A stretch of DNA of 5,161 nt from an uncultured Prevotellaceae bacterium (GTDB taxonomy: Bacteria > Bacteroidota > Bacteroidia > Bacteroidales > Muribaculaceae). Shown here in pieces: positions 1 through 4,902 of this stretch; within the stretch, counting starts at the first letter, position 1; every line of letters begins with the position of its first letter. A program made the position numbers and the translations under genes. Location of the stretch: positions 1-5,161 of the forward strand of contig CALBLR010000400.1 of assembly GCA_937896015.1 (NCBI GenBank), given 5' to 3'. The notes beneath the pieces were generated by a model. It had not been told where the DNA came from. It saw only the letters and a program-made list of their open reading frames with translations, and ran no database searches.

Positions 1-475
1 CAATGGCCTTCACCTGGTGGCGGAAGTGGGCGCGCACATTCTTGTCGGCCCAGGTGGCGTCGGCCACCGAGCGCGCAAACGCCAGATACACGTCGTCGAT
101 TATGGTGGTGGGCTGCATGTAGAGCAGCATCTCGGCGGCCTGGGCTATCTTCAGAAAGTTGGACTGGTTGGACTGCGCCTTGAACATGAGGTTGCGCACC
201 GAGGCGAGCGACACATTCACATTGGCGTTCATCATTATCTCCAGATAGTCGCGCACGGCGGTAAGCAGCAGGCTGTCGTTCTCGGCCTTGATGGGCTTCG
301 ACAGCTCGCAGCCGTCCCAAAAGCGCTGCACCAGATAGTTGCAGCGGCCCTCAAGGGTCTTGCAGGTGTCGGGGGCCGTGGGATAGGCAAACAGCGTGGA
401 CTGCGCACTCGCATTGAATGCGTGGCCGCCGGCGGCAATGGCCACAAACAGCAAAAGCGTTAATAACTTCTTCAT
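1..475 (-). CDS. Secreted DUF5106-domain protein, N-terminal part (gene runs off left edge)
   Basis: The minus strand is open from an ATG at 475-473 to the left edge, giving 158 residues without a stop. The first ~25 residues form a signal peptide: a KK start, a Leu/Val/Ala core and a likely cut at ASA-Q, so the product is exported. The mature part begins around FAYPTAPDTCKTLEGRCNYL and continues with LVQRFWDGCEL (residues 48-58), then long amphipathic helices with Asn/Gln-rich turns. This resembles the DUF5106 domain, which in Bacteroidota commonly precedes a TlpA/thioredoxin-like domain in periplasmic or envelope-attached proteins; that C-terminal part would lie outside the window. No Cys follows the signal peptide in lipobox position, so it is not an obvious lipoprotein. 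The start is supported by the signal peptide and by a promoter about 40 bases upstream. Family assignment is from memory of the motif pattern, and catalytic function cannot be judged from this fragment. Confidence 0.82.
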   Translation of the reverse strand, partial: MKKLLTLLLFVAIAAGGHAFNASAQSTLFAYPTAPDTCKTLEGRCNYLVQRFWDGCELSKPIKAENDSLLLTAVRDYLEIMMNANVNVSLASVRNLMFKAQSNQSNFLKIAQAAEMLLYMQPTTIIDDVYLAFARSVADATWADKNVRAHFRHQVKAI

Positions 476-513
476 TTTGCGGGTTTTAGCTATACATTTA
501 TTCAATCAAATAG

Positions 514-544
514 TAAAATTAGTGTTTTTGCGCCATTAGTCAAA
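514..544 (-). promoter_or_regulatory. Probable Bacteroidales-type promoter for the DUF5106 gene
   Basis: Read on the minus strand, TTTG (544-541) is followed after 19 bases by TAATTTTA (521-514), which matches the Bacteroidales -7 consensus TAnnTTTG at all but the last base. Transcription would begin around 507 and leave a leader of roughly 30 bases before the ATG at 475. The region is AT-rich against a GC-rich background. Call rests on motif and spacing only. Confidence 0.5.
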
Positions 545-619
545 ATATAAAGCGGCAAAAAGTGTGCATTTCTGCATTTTTTCACAAGTTTCACAAATTG
601 GCGGTGCAGAGCGGCACGC

Positions 620-650
620 TTGCACGGCAACGGCATAATCGCTAACTTTG
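620..650 (+). promoter_or_regulatory. Probable Bacteroidales-type promoter for the membrane protein gene at 688
   Basis: TTG at 620-622 is followed after 20 bases by TAACTTTG at 643-650, an exact TAnnTTTG -7 element. The predicted start of transcription near 657 leaves a leader of about 30 bases before the ATG at 688. It diverges from the promoter for the minus-strand gene in the same 212-base intergenic region. Confidence 0.6.
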
Positions 651-687
651 CCGCGACGCCGCCCACAATAGGCGGCGTGGACTGCAT

Positions 688-2364
688 ATGACAAACGACA
701 CGGGCTACAAACTGATGAGATGGGCGGGCACACGCAGCGCGCTGTGGGTGTGGCTGGCCGTGATGGCCGCAGCCGAGGCGCTGCTGTGCCGGCAGGGACT
801 CTCGGTGCACGACTCGGGCGTGTATCTGAGCGGATACCTGCACTTCGCATCAGAACCCGTGGTGAACAGCTACCTCGGGCAGTGGCTGTTGTCGTATCTG
901 AGCATGGGCTGGCTGTGCGGCGCTCTGGGCATCAAGTCGTTTTTGGGCCTGCGCATGGTGCATGTGGCGCTGATGGCGCTGGCGCAGGCAGGCATCTACC
1001 GCTGGGCCACGCACTCGCTCGGCATCAGGCCTCAACTGGTCCTGCTGGGACTGGTTATGGCATCGCTGTGCCACGTGCAGGGCTACAGCGAAGTGAACTA
1101 CAACGAGCTGAGCGCTCTGCTACTGATGGCCGTGGCGGCTACGCTGACTGGCGGCATACACCGCCGAAAGCCGTGGCGAGTGGCCGCGGCAGGCGCCCTT
1201 GTGGCCGTGGCCGTGGCGGCACGCGTGGTGAACGTGTGGTTTGTGGCGCTGCCAGCAGTGGCTTGGCTGGCCGGCGACCGCAGTGCCGCCTGGGGCCGCA
1301 CATGGCTGGCATGGCTGGCTGGCGGACTTGCCGGAGCCGCTGCCGTGCTGGCGCTGCTGTGGGCCAGCGGCACACTGGGCGTGGTGGGCATCACGGCACG
1401 CACCATGCTGGGCATGGCCTCGGCCGGGAGCAGCACCCACGGCATCGACACCCTGGCTTGGATTTATGCAGGCGGCATGGGCCACACGGCATTGAGCGGC
1501 ATCACGCTGATGGCCGTCGCAGCCGCGGTGGCCGCTGCAACGCGGGCCGCAAGTGGCTGCGGCAAGGCGGCAAGAGCCGTGGCTGCGGCAGCGTGCGCCA
1601 TAGCCGGCGCCGTGGCTCTGTGGCGGCTTAACAGCGGCCCGGTGTGCAACTATGCCATGTTTCTATGCATGGCGACGCTGGCCGTGATGGCTGTGAGGCT
1701 TGGGCAGCCGGAGCGGCGCACAGCGGCGGCGCTGTGGCTGGCGGTAATGGTGCTGTATCCGTTTGGCAGCGCGGCATCGAATGCCGTCAACGGCCCCTAC
1801 TTTCTGCACCTTGCCATGCCACTGGCAGTGGCTGGCATAGCCAGCGGAATTCAGTCGGCCAAAGGACGGTGGCGCGCCACGCTTGCCAGCGCCGCAGCTG
1901 TTATGGCCGCAGCGCTGGCCTTGGCCATGATAAAGCTGAACGCCACCCACGGCCTGTTTCAAGACCAAAAGCGCATGGCATGCCACTATGAGATATGCAG
2001 CCCCGCCACGCGCGGCATCTTCACCAGCGAGGCCAACGCACGGCTGCACAACTGGCTGATTGCACAACTGAGGCCGCATCTGCCCCCGGGGCAGTATGCC
2101 ATATGCAACTTTTCGCTGCCGCTGATCACGATGCTCGACTGCCGCCCGTATGCCTATGCCGAAAGTGAGTGGGTGGACGACAGCGCAGTGCTGTGCCTCT
2201 ACATCGACGAGGCGCATAAGGCCAGCCGCCGGCTGCCTGCGTTCATCATCGACTCGCGCCGGCTCAATGCGTGCGACACGGCAGTGATTGCCCACTGCAA
2301 GCGGCTGGCCCCCTACTCCACCGTGTGGAGCAGCGGCCCCTACAGCCTGGTTGCGCCCAATTAA
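688..2364 (+). CDS. Polytopic membrane protein, GT-C glycosyltransferase-like (function unproven)
   Basis: The 558-residue product has about 11-13 hydrophobic segments between residues 17 and 415 (for example 17-35, 64-105, 138-155, 164-195, 205-226, 294-336, 366-388, 397-414) and a soluble C-terminal domain (about 420-558) containing several Cys and Tyr. After the first membrane segment comes the loop HDSGVYLSGY (41-50), then YLGQWLLSYLS. An acidic residue in the first extracytoplasmic loop, many helices and a soluble tail are the layout of GT-C type enzymes that use lipid-linked sugars, but no diagnostic catalytic motif of a named family (GT39, GT83, GT87) is clear. The pattern also resembles conserved Bacteroidales membrane proteins of unknown role. 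The ATG at 688 is preferred over the ATG at 715 because it lies right after a well-formed promoter. Codon use is strongly GC-rich, like its left neighbours. The gene appears monocistronic, since a new promoter starts 13 bases after its stop. Confidence 0.85.
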   Translation: MTNDTGYKLMRWAGTRSALWVWLAVMAAAEALLCRQGLSVHDSGVYLSGYLHFASEPVVNSYLGQWLLSYLSMGWLCGALGIKSFLGLRMVHVALMALAQAGIYRWATHSLGIRPQLVLLGLVMASLCHVQGYSEVNYNELSALLLMAVAATLTGGIHRRKPWRVAAAGALVAVAVAARVVNVWFVALPAVAWLAGDRSAAWGRTWLAWLAGGLAGAAAVLALLWASGTLGVVGITARTMLGMASAGSSTHGIDTLAWIYAGGMGHTALSGITLMAVAAAVAAATRAASGCGKAARAVAAAACAIAGAVALWRLNSGPVCNYAMFLCMATLAVMAVRLGQPERRTAAALWLAVMVLYPFGSAASNAVNGPYFLHLAMPLAVAGIASGIQSAKGRWRATLASAAAVMAAALALAMIKLNATHGLFQDQKRMACHYEICSPATRGIFTSEANARLHNWLIAQLRPHLPPGQYAICNFSLPLITMLDCRPYAYAESEWVDDSAVLCLYIDEAHKASRRLPAFIIDSRRLNACDTAVIAHCKRLAPYSTVWSSGPYSLVAPN

Positions 2365-2376
2365 GGCTGTGCAGGC

Positions 2377-2407
2377 TTTGACGGCACCGCTTTTTGCGCT
2401 ACATTTG
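2377..2407 (+). promoter_or_regulatory. Strong Bacteroidales-type promoter for the 2441-3396 gene pair
   Basis: TTTG at 2377-2380, a 19-base spacer and TACATTTG at 2400-2407 match both boxes of the Bacteroidales sigma-factor consensus exactly. Transcription should begin near 2414, leaving a leader of about 27 bases to the ATG at 2441. This decides the start of the small gene: longer readings from 2288 begin upstream of the promoter and inside the preceding gene. Confidence 0.75.
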
Positions 2408-2440
2408 CAAAAAGAAGACAGACAACGCGTTTTTTTTCAC

Positions 2441-2692
2441 ATGACAATATTTGAGGTTACTTTCAGCTACTTTAGCGACGGCGAGAGCGGCAACGACAAG
2501 TTCAGTTTCACCAGCCACGACGAAGCTCAGGCAAAGTTTGACGAACACCGCTCGGCAATTGAGCAGGAATTTGACGGCTGCACCAACGCCGACCGCATCG
2601 ACGAGACCGACACTTTTGGCATCATGGACCGCGACTACGGCTCGTGGGCAAGAGTGTGCATCACCAACCGCCAACGAAACGAAGCATTATGA
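2441..2692 (+). CDS. Small acidic protein of unknown function, coupled to the outer-membrane barrel gene
   Basis: The 83-residue product begins MTIFEVTFSYFSDGESG and has no signal peptide or membrane segment, so it is probably cytoplasmic. It is acidic: by hand count 18 Asp/Glu against 8 Lys/Arg. The layout suggests a beta strand pair at the N-terminus (IFEVTFSYF, KFSFTS), a charged helix (HDEAQAKFDEHRSAIEQEF, about 26-44) and a C-terminal strand region (FGIMDRDYGSWARVCIT, 59-75). I do not recognise a family. The start at 2441 follows a near-perfect promoter by about 34 bases. The stop TGA overlaps the ATG of the next gene as ATGA, so the two are transcribed together and probably translationally coupled. 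The link suggests a role connected with the barrel protein or simply a shared regulation; neither is shown by sequence. Confidence 0.75.
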   Translation: MTIFEVTFSYFSDGESGNDKFSFTSHDEAQAKFDEHRSAIEQEFDGCTNADRIDETDTFGIMDRDYGSWARVCITNRQRNEAL

Positions 2693-3396
2693 CACACCAA
2701 CTGAAGCATGCCATGGCCGCTGCCATCCTTGCCACGGCAGCCATGGCCCCCACCGCAGCCATGGCCGGCGGCAAGCCGGCTGACCCCGACGACCGTTTTC
2801 GCCACTGGAGTGTGGAGGCCAGCGGCCTGCTGAGCAGCGACGTGTGGGGAGCCGGAGCGGCTGTAAACTACCACCTGAACCCCTATGCCGGAGCGGGTGT
2901 GGGCCTGATGATATTGGGCACCATGAGCGATGACACCCAGGCGGGTGTCATGCCCAGCGGGCAGACCGACTGGGTGGCCGAAACGGGACTCAACAATGTG
3001 GGCGCGCTGCGTGCCGAGCTGCTGTTCACCACCCCGCAGCTGAAGCTGGGCAGCGACCGCGAATGCGGACTGGCACTGCGAGTGTCGCCCGGAATCGATG
3101 TGCCTATTCCCGTGAACCGCACCGTGACGGTGGGCTACACCCCTCACCAGCCTGGGAGCTATGAGGTGGACTACAGCGACCAAGTGGAAAACCACGGCGG
3201 CAAGGCGCTATACGGGCACTGTAAGGTGGCCGCACTGCTCACCATCGACCGACTTGAGCTGGGCGCCGGTTATGAATGGAGCAACTTCGACGTGTATGGC
3301 GGCGCGCGCAACATAAGCATAGGCGGCACCAAACTGATAGGCAGCGACCGCAAAACGATCCACGCCGCCTTTGTGTCACTCGCCTACAAATTCTGA
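2689..3396 (+). CDS. Outer-membrane beta-barrel protein, probably 8-stranded
   Basis: The 235-residue product starts with a signal peptide of 26 residues rich in Ala and Met, ending AMA before GG, so Sec export and cleavage after residue 26 are likely. The mature protein shows alternating polar and hydrophobic stretches consistent with eight membrane strands: about 40-50 (WSVEASGLLS), 53-63, 66-77, 104-118, 126-138, 175-187, 189-199 and 223-235. It ends in AYKF, with the C-terminal Phe typical of proteins inserted by the BAM machinery. Length and layout fit small OmpX/OmpW-like or PF13568-type barrels; the exact family is uncertain. The likely extracellular loops are at about 78-103, 140-174 and 200-222. 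The start at 2689 is chosen because the signal peptide begins there and the ATG overlaps the upstream stop; an in-frame ATG at 2644 lies inside the upstream gene and would put 15 non-signal residues first. No convincing intrinsic terminator follows. Confidence 0.85.
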   Translation: MTHQLKHAMAAAILATAAMAPTAAMAGGKPADPDDRFRHWSVEASGLLSSDVWGAGAAVNYHLNPYAGAGVGLMILGTMSDDTQAGVMPSGQTDWVAETGLNNVGALRAELLFTTPQLKLGSDRECGLALRVSPGIDVPIPVNRTVTVGYTPHQPGSYEVDYSDQVENHGGKALYGHCKVAALLTIDRLELGAGYEWSNFDVYGGARNISIGGTKLIGSDRKTIHAAFVSLAYKF

Positions 3397-3424
3397 CGCT
3401 GTGTGGCGCACTGAATTTTTAAAC

Positions 3425-3449
3425 GACAATAGGGACAATTAGAGACAAT
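3425..3449 (+). repeat. Three GACAAT repeats at near helical spacing
   Basis: GACAAT occurs at 3425-3430, 3434-3439 and 3444-3449, so the copies are 9 and 10 bases apart, on nearly the same face of the helix. The block lies 28 bases after the barrel gene stop, just where GC content begins to fall. It could be a protein-binding array or part of an insertion junction; there is no direct evidence for either. Confidence 0.5.
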
Positions 3450-3512
3450 GTTTTTACTGTTTTGCGGCAAACGACACAAAAGCAGAAACTCGGTGGCTGC
3501 TGAGGGCGGGCC

Positions 3513-3556
3513 GAAGGCCCAATGCTGCCCATAGCCCAGGACAGCATTGGGCTTTC
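3513..3556. repeat. Long inverted repeat / stem-loop
   Basis: GCCCAATGCTG (3517-3527) pairs perfectly with CAGCATTGGGC (3542-3552) across a 14-base loop. The stem extends outward by one G-U pair and three more pairs (GAA with TTC), giving 15 pairs in all. Only three T follow on the plus strand and there is no T-run on the other strand, so it is not a standard intrinsic terminator. Position just after the gene pair suggests a transcript-end structure, or a dispersed extragenic palindrome; only this copy is in the window. Confidence 0.7.
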
Positions 3557-3608
3557 AGCGCGCACATGTCCACTATATGCGACTAATATCTGCGTTATTC
3601 CGCTATCA

Positions 3609-3998
3609 ATGATTGAAAACCTCGACGCCTCAAAATCGACGACAATCCAATTGTCGTCCGGCATAGAGGTCAACATCATTGGTAAAGATGGTTCAAATCT
3701 CTGCGCCCTGTCGATGTTTGGTGATGCCTACGAAGTTGAACTTAAAAGAATGCTGGCCAGTGGCAATGTGGCCGAAATAACATTTAGCAAGGTATTGTCC
3801 AATGGCGACAAAGCCAAAGATGTACTAGAAAACGCCGCCAAATTCACTCTAACTATACCTGAACTGAAATCTCGGCTTTGCATCATCCCAGACAGCACCT
3901 CTACAATTAACTCACGAAGAAAATTTGCCCAATTCAAAAAAAATGGTTACTTGAACATTATCCGGATCCGGAAAAATTACACGAAACAGTATCTTTAA
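3609..3998 (+). CDS. Hypothetical protein, probably the N-terminal half of a broken or frameshifted gene
   Basis: From the ATG at 3609 the frame gives 129 residues starting MIENLDASKSTTIQLSSGIE. Residues about 10-110 read like a folded protein: strand (TTIQLSSGIEVNIIG), helix (DAYEVELKRMLASG), strand (VAEITFSKVL), helix (DKAKDVLENAAKF) and strand. I do not recognise a family. The last part after the eight-A tract (3936-3943) is NGYLNIIRIRKNYTKQYL, basic and unlike the rest, whereas the -1 frame after the tract gives a smooth amphipathic continuation (WLLEHYPDPEKL). I infer that the original reading passed into that frame. An in-frame ATG at 3522 would add 29 residues, but it sits in the stem of the inverted repeat and the added sequence looks non-coding. 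No promoter of the TAnnTTTG type or ribosome binding site is apparent. GC is about 45% by hand count at 3661-3780, well below the left genes. Confidence 0.45.
   Translation: MIENLDASKSTTIQLSSGIEVNIIGKDGSNLCALSMFGDAYEVELKRMLASGNVAEITFSKVLSNGDKAKDVLENAAKFTLTIPELKSRLCIIPDSTSTINSRRKFAQFKKNGYLNIIRIRKNYTKQYL
3638..3658. repeat. Perfect 9-base inverted repeat, operator-like
   Basis: GACGACAAT (3638-3646) and ATTGTCGTC (3650-3658) form a perfect dyad with a 3-base centre, CCA. It lies in codons 10-17 of the hypothetical gene starting at 3609. Its half-site ends in the same CGACAAT word found in the repeat block at 3424-3430. It may be a regulator binding site or an RNA hairpin near the start of the message; coincidence with coding sequence is also possible. 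Confidence 0.4.
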
Positions 3999-4654
3999 AT
4001 ACCACTGGAAAACCTGTAAGATATGCAGTTAGACAAGATTTCTATGCTGGTTTTAAAAATAATTTATCTGATGAAGACGCATTAGAGTGGTTACGAGAAT
4101 TCTTATATAATATAGATAATTATGACGTAAATGATAATCAGTATATGAGAAGAATTGTTAGGTATATTCCTGAGTTTAGTACTGGAGCAATTATGTCAGA
4201 AATAGTTAAGAGATTGATGGATAAAGGTATTATGAAACCAATATCAAATGGATCTAATCTATATCTTATACCACATACTGTATCTAAAACTATGAATGGA
4301 GGACGAGCTGCATACGTATATGATAAAAGTAATCATACTGTACGGCAAGTAAGTGTTAATGATATTCCGCAATATCAGGAACAAATCATTAACAAATATA
4401 AACAAGTGCAATCCACTGGAGATAGTTCAGTTACTAGTTCTATATATGTAAGATTCTTTACTCAGCAAACTCAATCTTAGAAAAACGGTGGAGTTTTAAA
4501 AGCTGCTAAAGGCACTACACTTAATCCAGATTTAGTTTCACCTGGGTGGGCAAAAATGAATTTCGGATAGGATAATGTATGTTGGACTTACGGCAACGCA
4601 GTGACTGTTTGGATAGGAAATGAACAATGGGTGAGCCATTATCCATATGAATAA
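3911..4654 (+). pseudogene. AT-rich remnant: C-terminal part of a gene with two in-frame TAG codons
   Basis: This frame is open from 3911 to a TAG at 4478-4480, and the protein-like reading continues past it to a second TAG (4568-4570) and a TAA (4652-4654). From 3944 it reads WLLEHYPDPEKLHETVSLN, then a helical part (LSDEDALEWLREFLYN; MRRIVRYIPEFSTG; IMSEIVKRLMDKGIM), then strands (SNLYLIPHTVSK; RAAYVYDKSNHTVRQVSV) and, after the first TAG, LKAAKGTTLNPDLVSPGWAK and WTYGNAVTVWIGNEQWVSHY. The first ATG is not until 4145, so an intact start is missing; 4145-4480 alone would give 111 residues. A -1 shift at the eight-A tract (3936-3943) would join it to the frame starting at 3609, for a product of about 348 residues. 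Hand-counted GC is 23-35% at 4081-4320, far below the flanks, which indicates foreign origin. I do not recognise the family. A decayed gene is the simplest reading; programmed shifting or TAG reassignment are alternatives. Confidence 0.55.
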
Positions 4655-4751
4655 GATATACATCCGATAAAATTTACTATAGTTAATTGGGCATTATTTT
4701 AGCGGAGGCATTACACAGAGCGTTTAACCTACTAAACCGCATAATTCATGT

Positions 4752-4768
4752 TGCCATTTGTAATGGCA
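4752..4768. repeat. Small perfect hairpin
   Basis: TGCCATT and AATGGCA pair perfectly around a TGT loop (7 pairs). It is the first of four hairpins in the convergent intergenic region. Confidence 0.55.
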
Positions 4769-4779
4769 TGATTACTTGC

Positions 4780-4813
4780 CTATCACTAACTTCCATCGGA
4801 TGGAGGGTGATAG
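4780..4813. repeat. Two-part stem-loop
   Basis: CTATCAC (4780-4786) pairs perfectly with GTGATAG (4807-4813). Inside, CT (4790-4791) pairs with GG (4805-4806, one G-U), and TCCAT (4792-4796) pairs with ATGGA (4800-4804) around a CGG loop. A three-base bulge (TAA, 4787-4789) separates the outer and inner stems. This is the strongest RNA-like fold in the intergenic region. Confidence 0.6.
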
Positions 4814-4824
4814 TATGACACGTC

Positions 4825-4849
4825 TCCACAGCTTTTGTCGCTGTGTGGA
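4825..4849. repeat. Bulged hairpin
   Basis: TCCACAGC (4825-4832) pairs with GCTGTGTGGA (4840-4849) if two bases bulge out, giving 8 pairs around a seven-base loop, TTTTGTC. Confidence 0.5.
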
Positions 4850-4864
4850 AACAATGGTGAATTT

Positions 4865-4879
4865 GTAGCACTCGGCTAC
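4865..4879. repeat. Short hairpin near the 3' end of the ATPase gene
   Basis: GTAGC and GCTAC form five pairs around ACTCG. It lies about 24 bases after the minus-strand stop codon; on that strand it is followed by AAATTC, not a T-run, so a terminator role is doubtful. Confidence 0.35.
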
Positions 4880-4902
4880 GCTATGACATGGGGAGGGGCG
4901 GG

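Larger units (their letters stand above)
4655..4902. other. Convergent intergenic region rich in hairpins, no gene seen
   Basis: This stretch lies between the TAA of the AT-rich remnant and the stop of the minus-strand ATPase gene. Only very short frames (16-17 codons, starting at 4769 and 4815) occur. It holds four separate hairpins between 4752 and 4879 and becomes less AT-rich rightward. None of the hairpins is followed by a clear T-run on either strand. The region could be a 3' untranslated structure for both transcripts, or part of an undescribed small RNA or repeat. Confidence 0.5.

Noticed and set aside
17..463. Plus-strand open frame of 148 codons opposite the DUF5106 gene
   Set aside because: It lies antisense to a convincing gene with a signal peptide and recognisable domain. 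Its composition (Gly, His, Val, Arg) is typical of a GC-rich shadow frame.
1663..2295. Minus-strand open frame of 210 codons inside the membrane protein gene
   Set aside because: A frame antisense to a clear polytopic protein in GC-rich DNA, with low-complexity Arg/His/Gly composition and no promoter or signal.
2288..2440. N-terminal extension of the small acidic protein starting at 2288
   Set aside because: The extension starts inside the previous gene and spans the promoter at 2377-2407, so it would be upstream of the transcript start; its residues look like a shadow of the membrane protein gene.
2644..2688. Extended start for the barrel protein at 2644
   Set aside because: It would place 15 residues before the signal peptide and overlap the upstream gene deeply. 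The ATGA overlap at 2689 is the natural start.
2635..3195. Minus-strand open frame of 186 codons opposite the barrel gene
   Set aside because: The plus strand has a signal peptide, beta-strand pattern and terminal Phe. The antisense product has no coherent features.
3397..3420. Intrinsic terminator after the barrel gene (T-run at 3416-3420)
   Set aside because: There is a T-run, but only a 3-4 pair stem can be drawn before it, too weak to call.
3419..3679. Minus-strand open frame of 86 codons across the repeat and stem-loop
   Set aside because: It crosses the GACAAT repeats and the hairpin, lacks a promoter or domain-like pattern, and opposes the better-supported frame from 3609.
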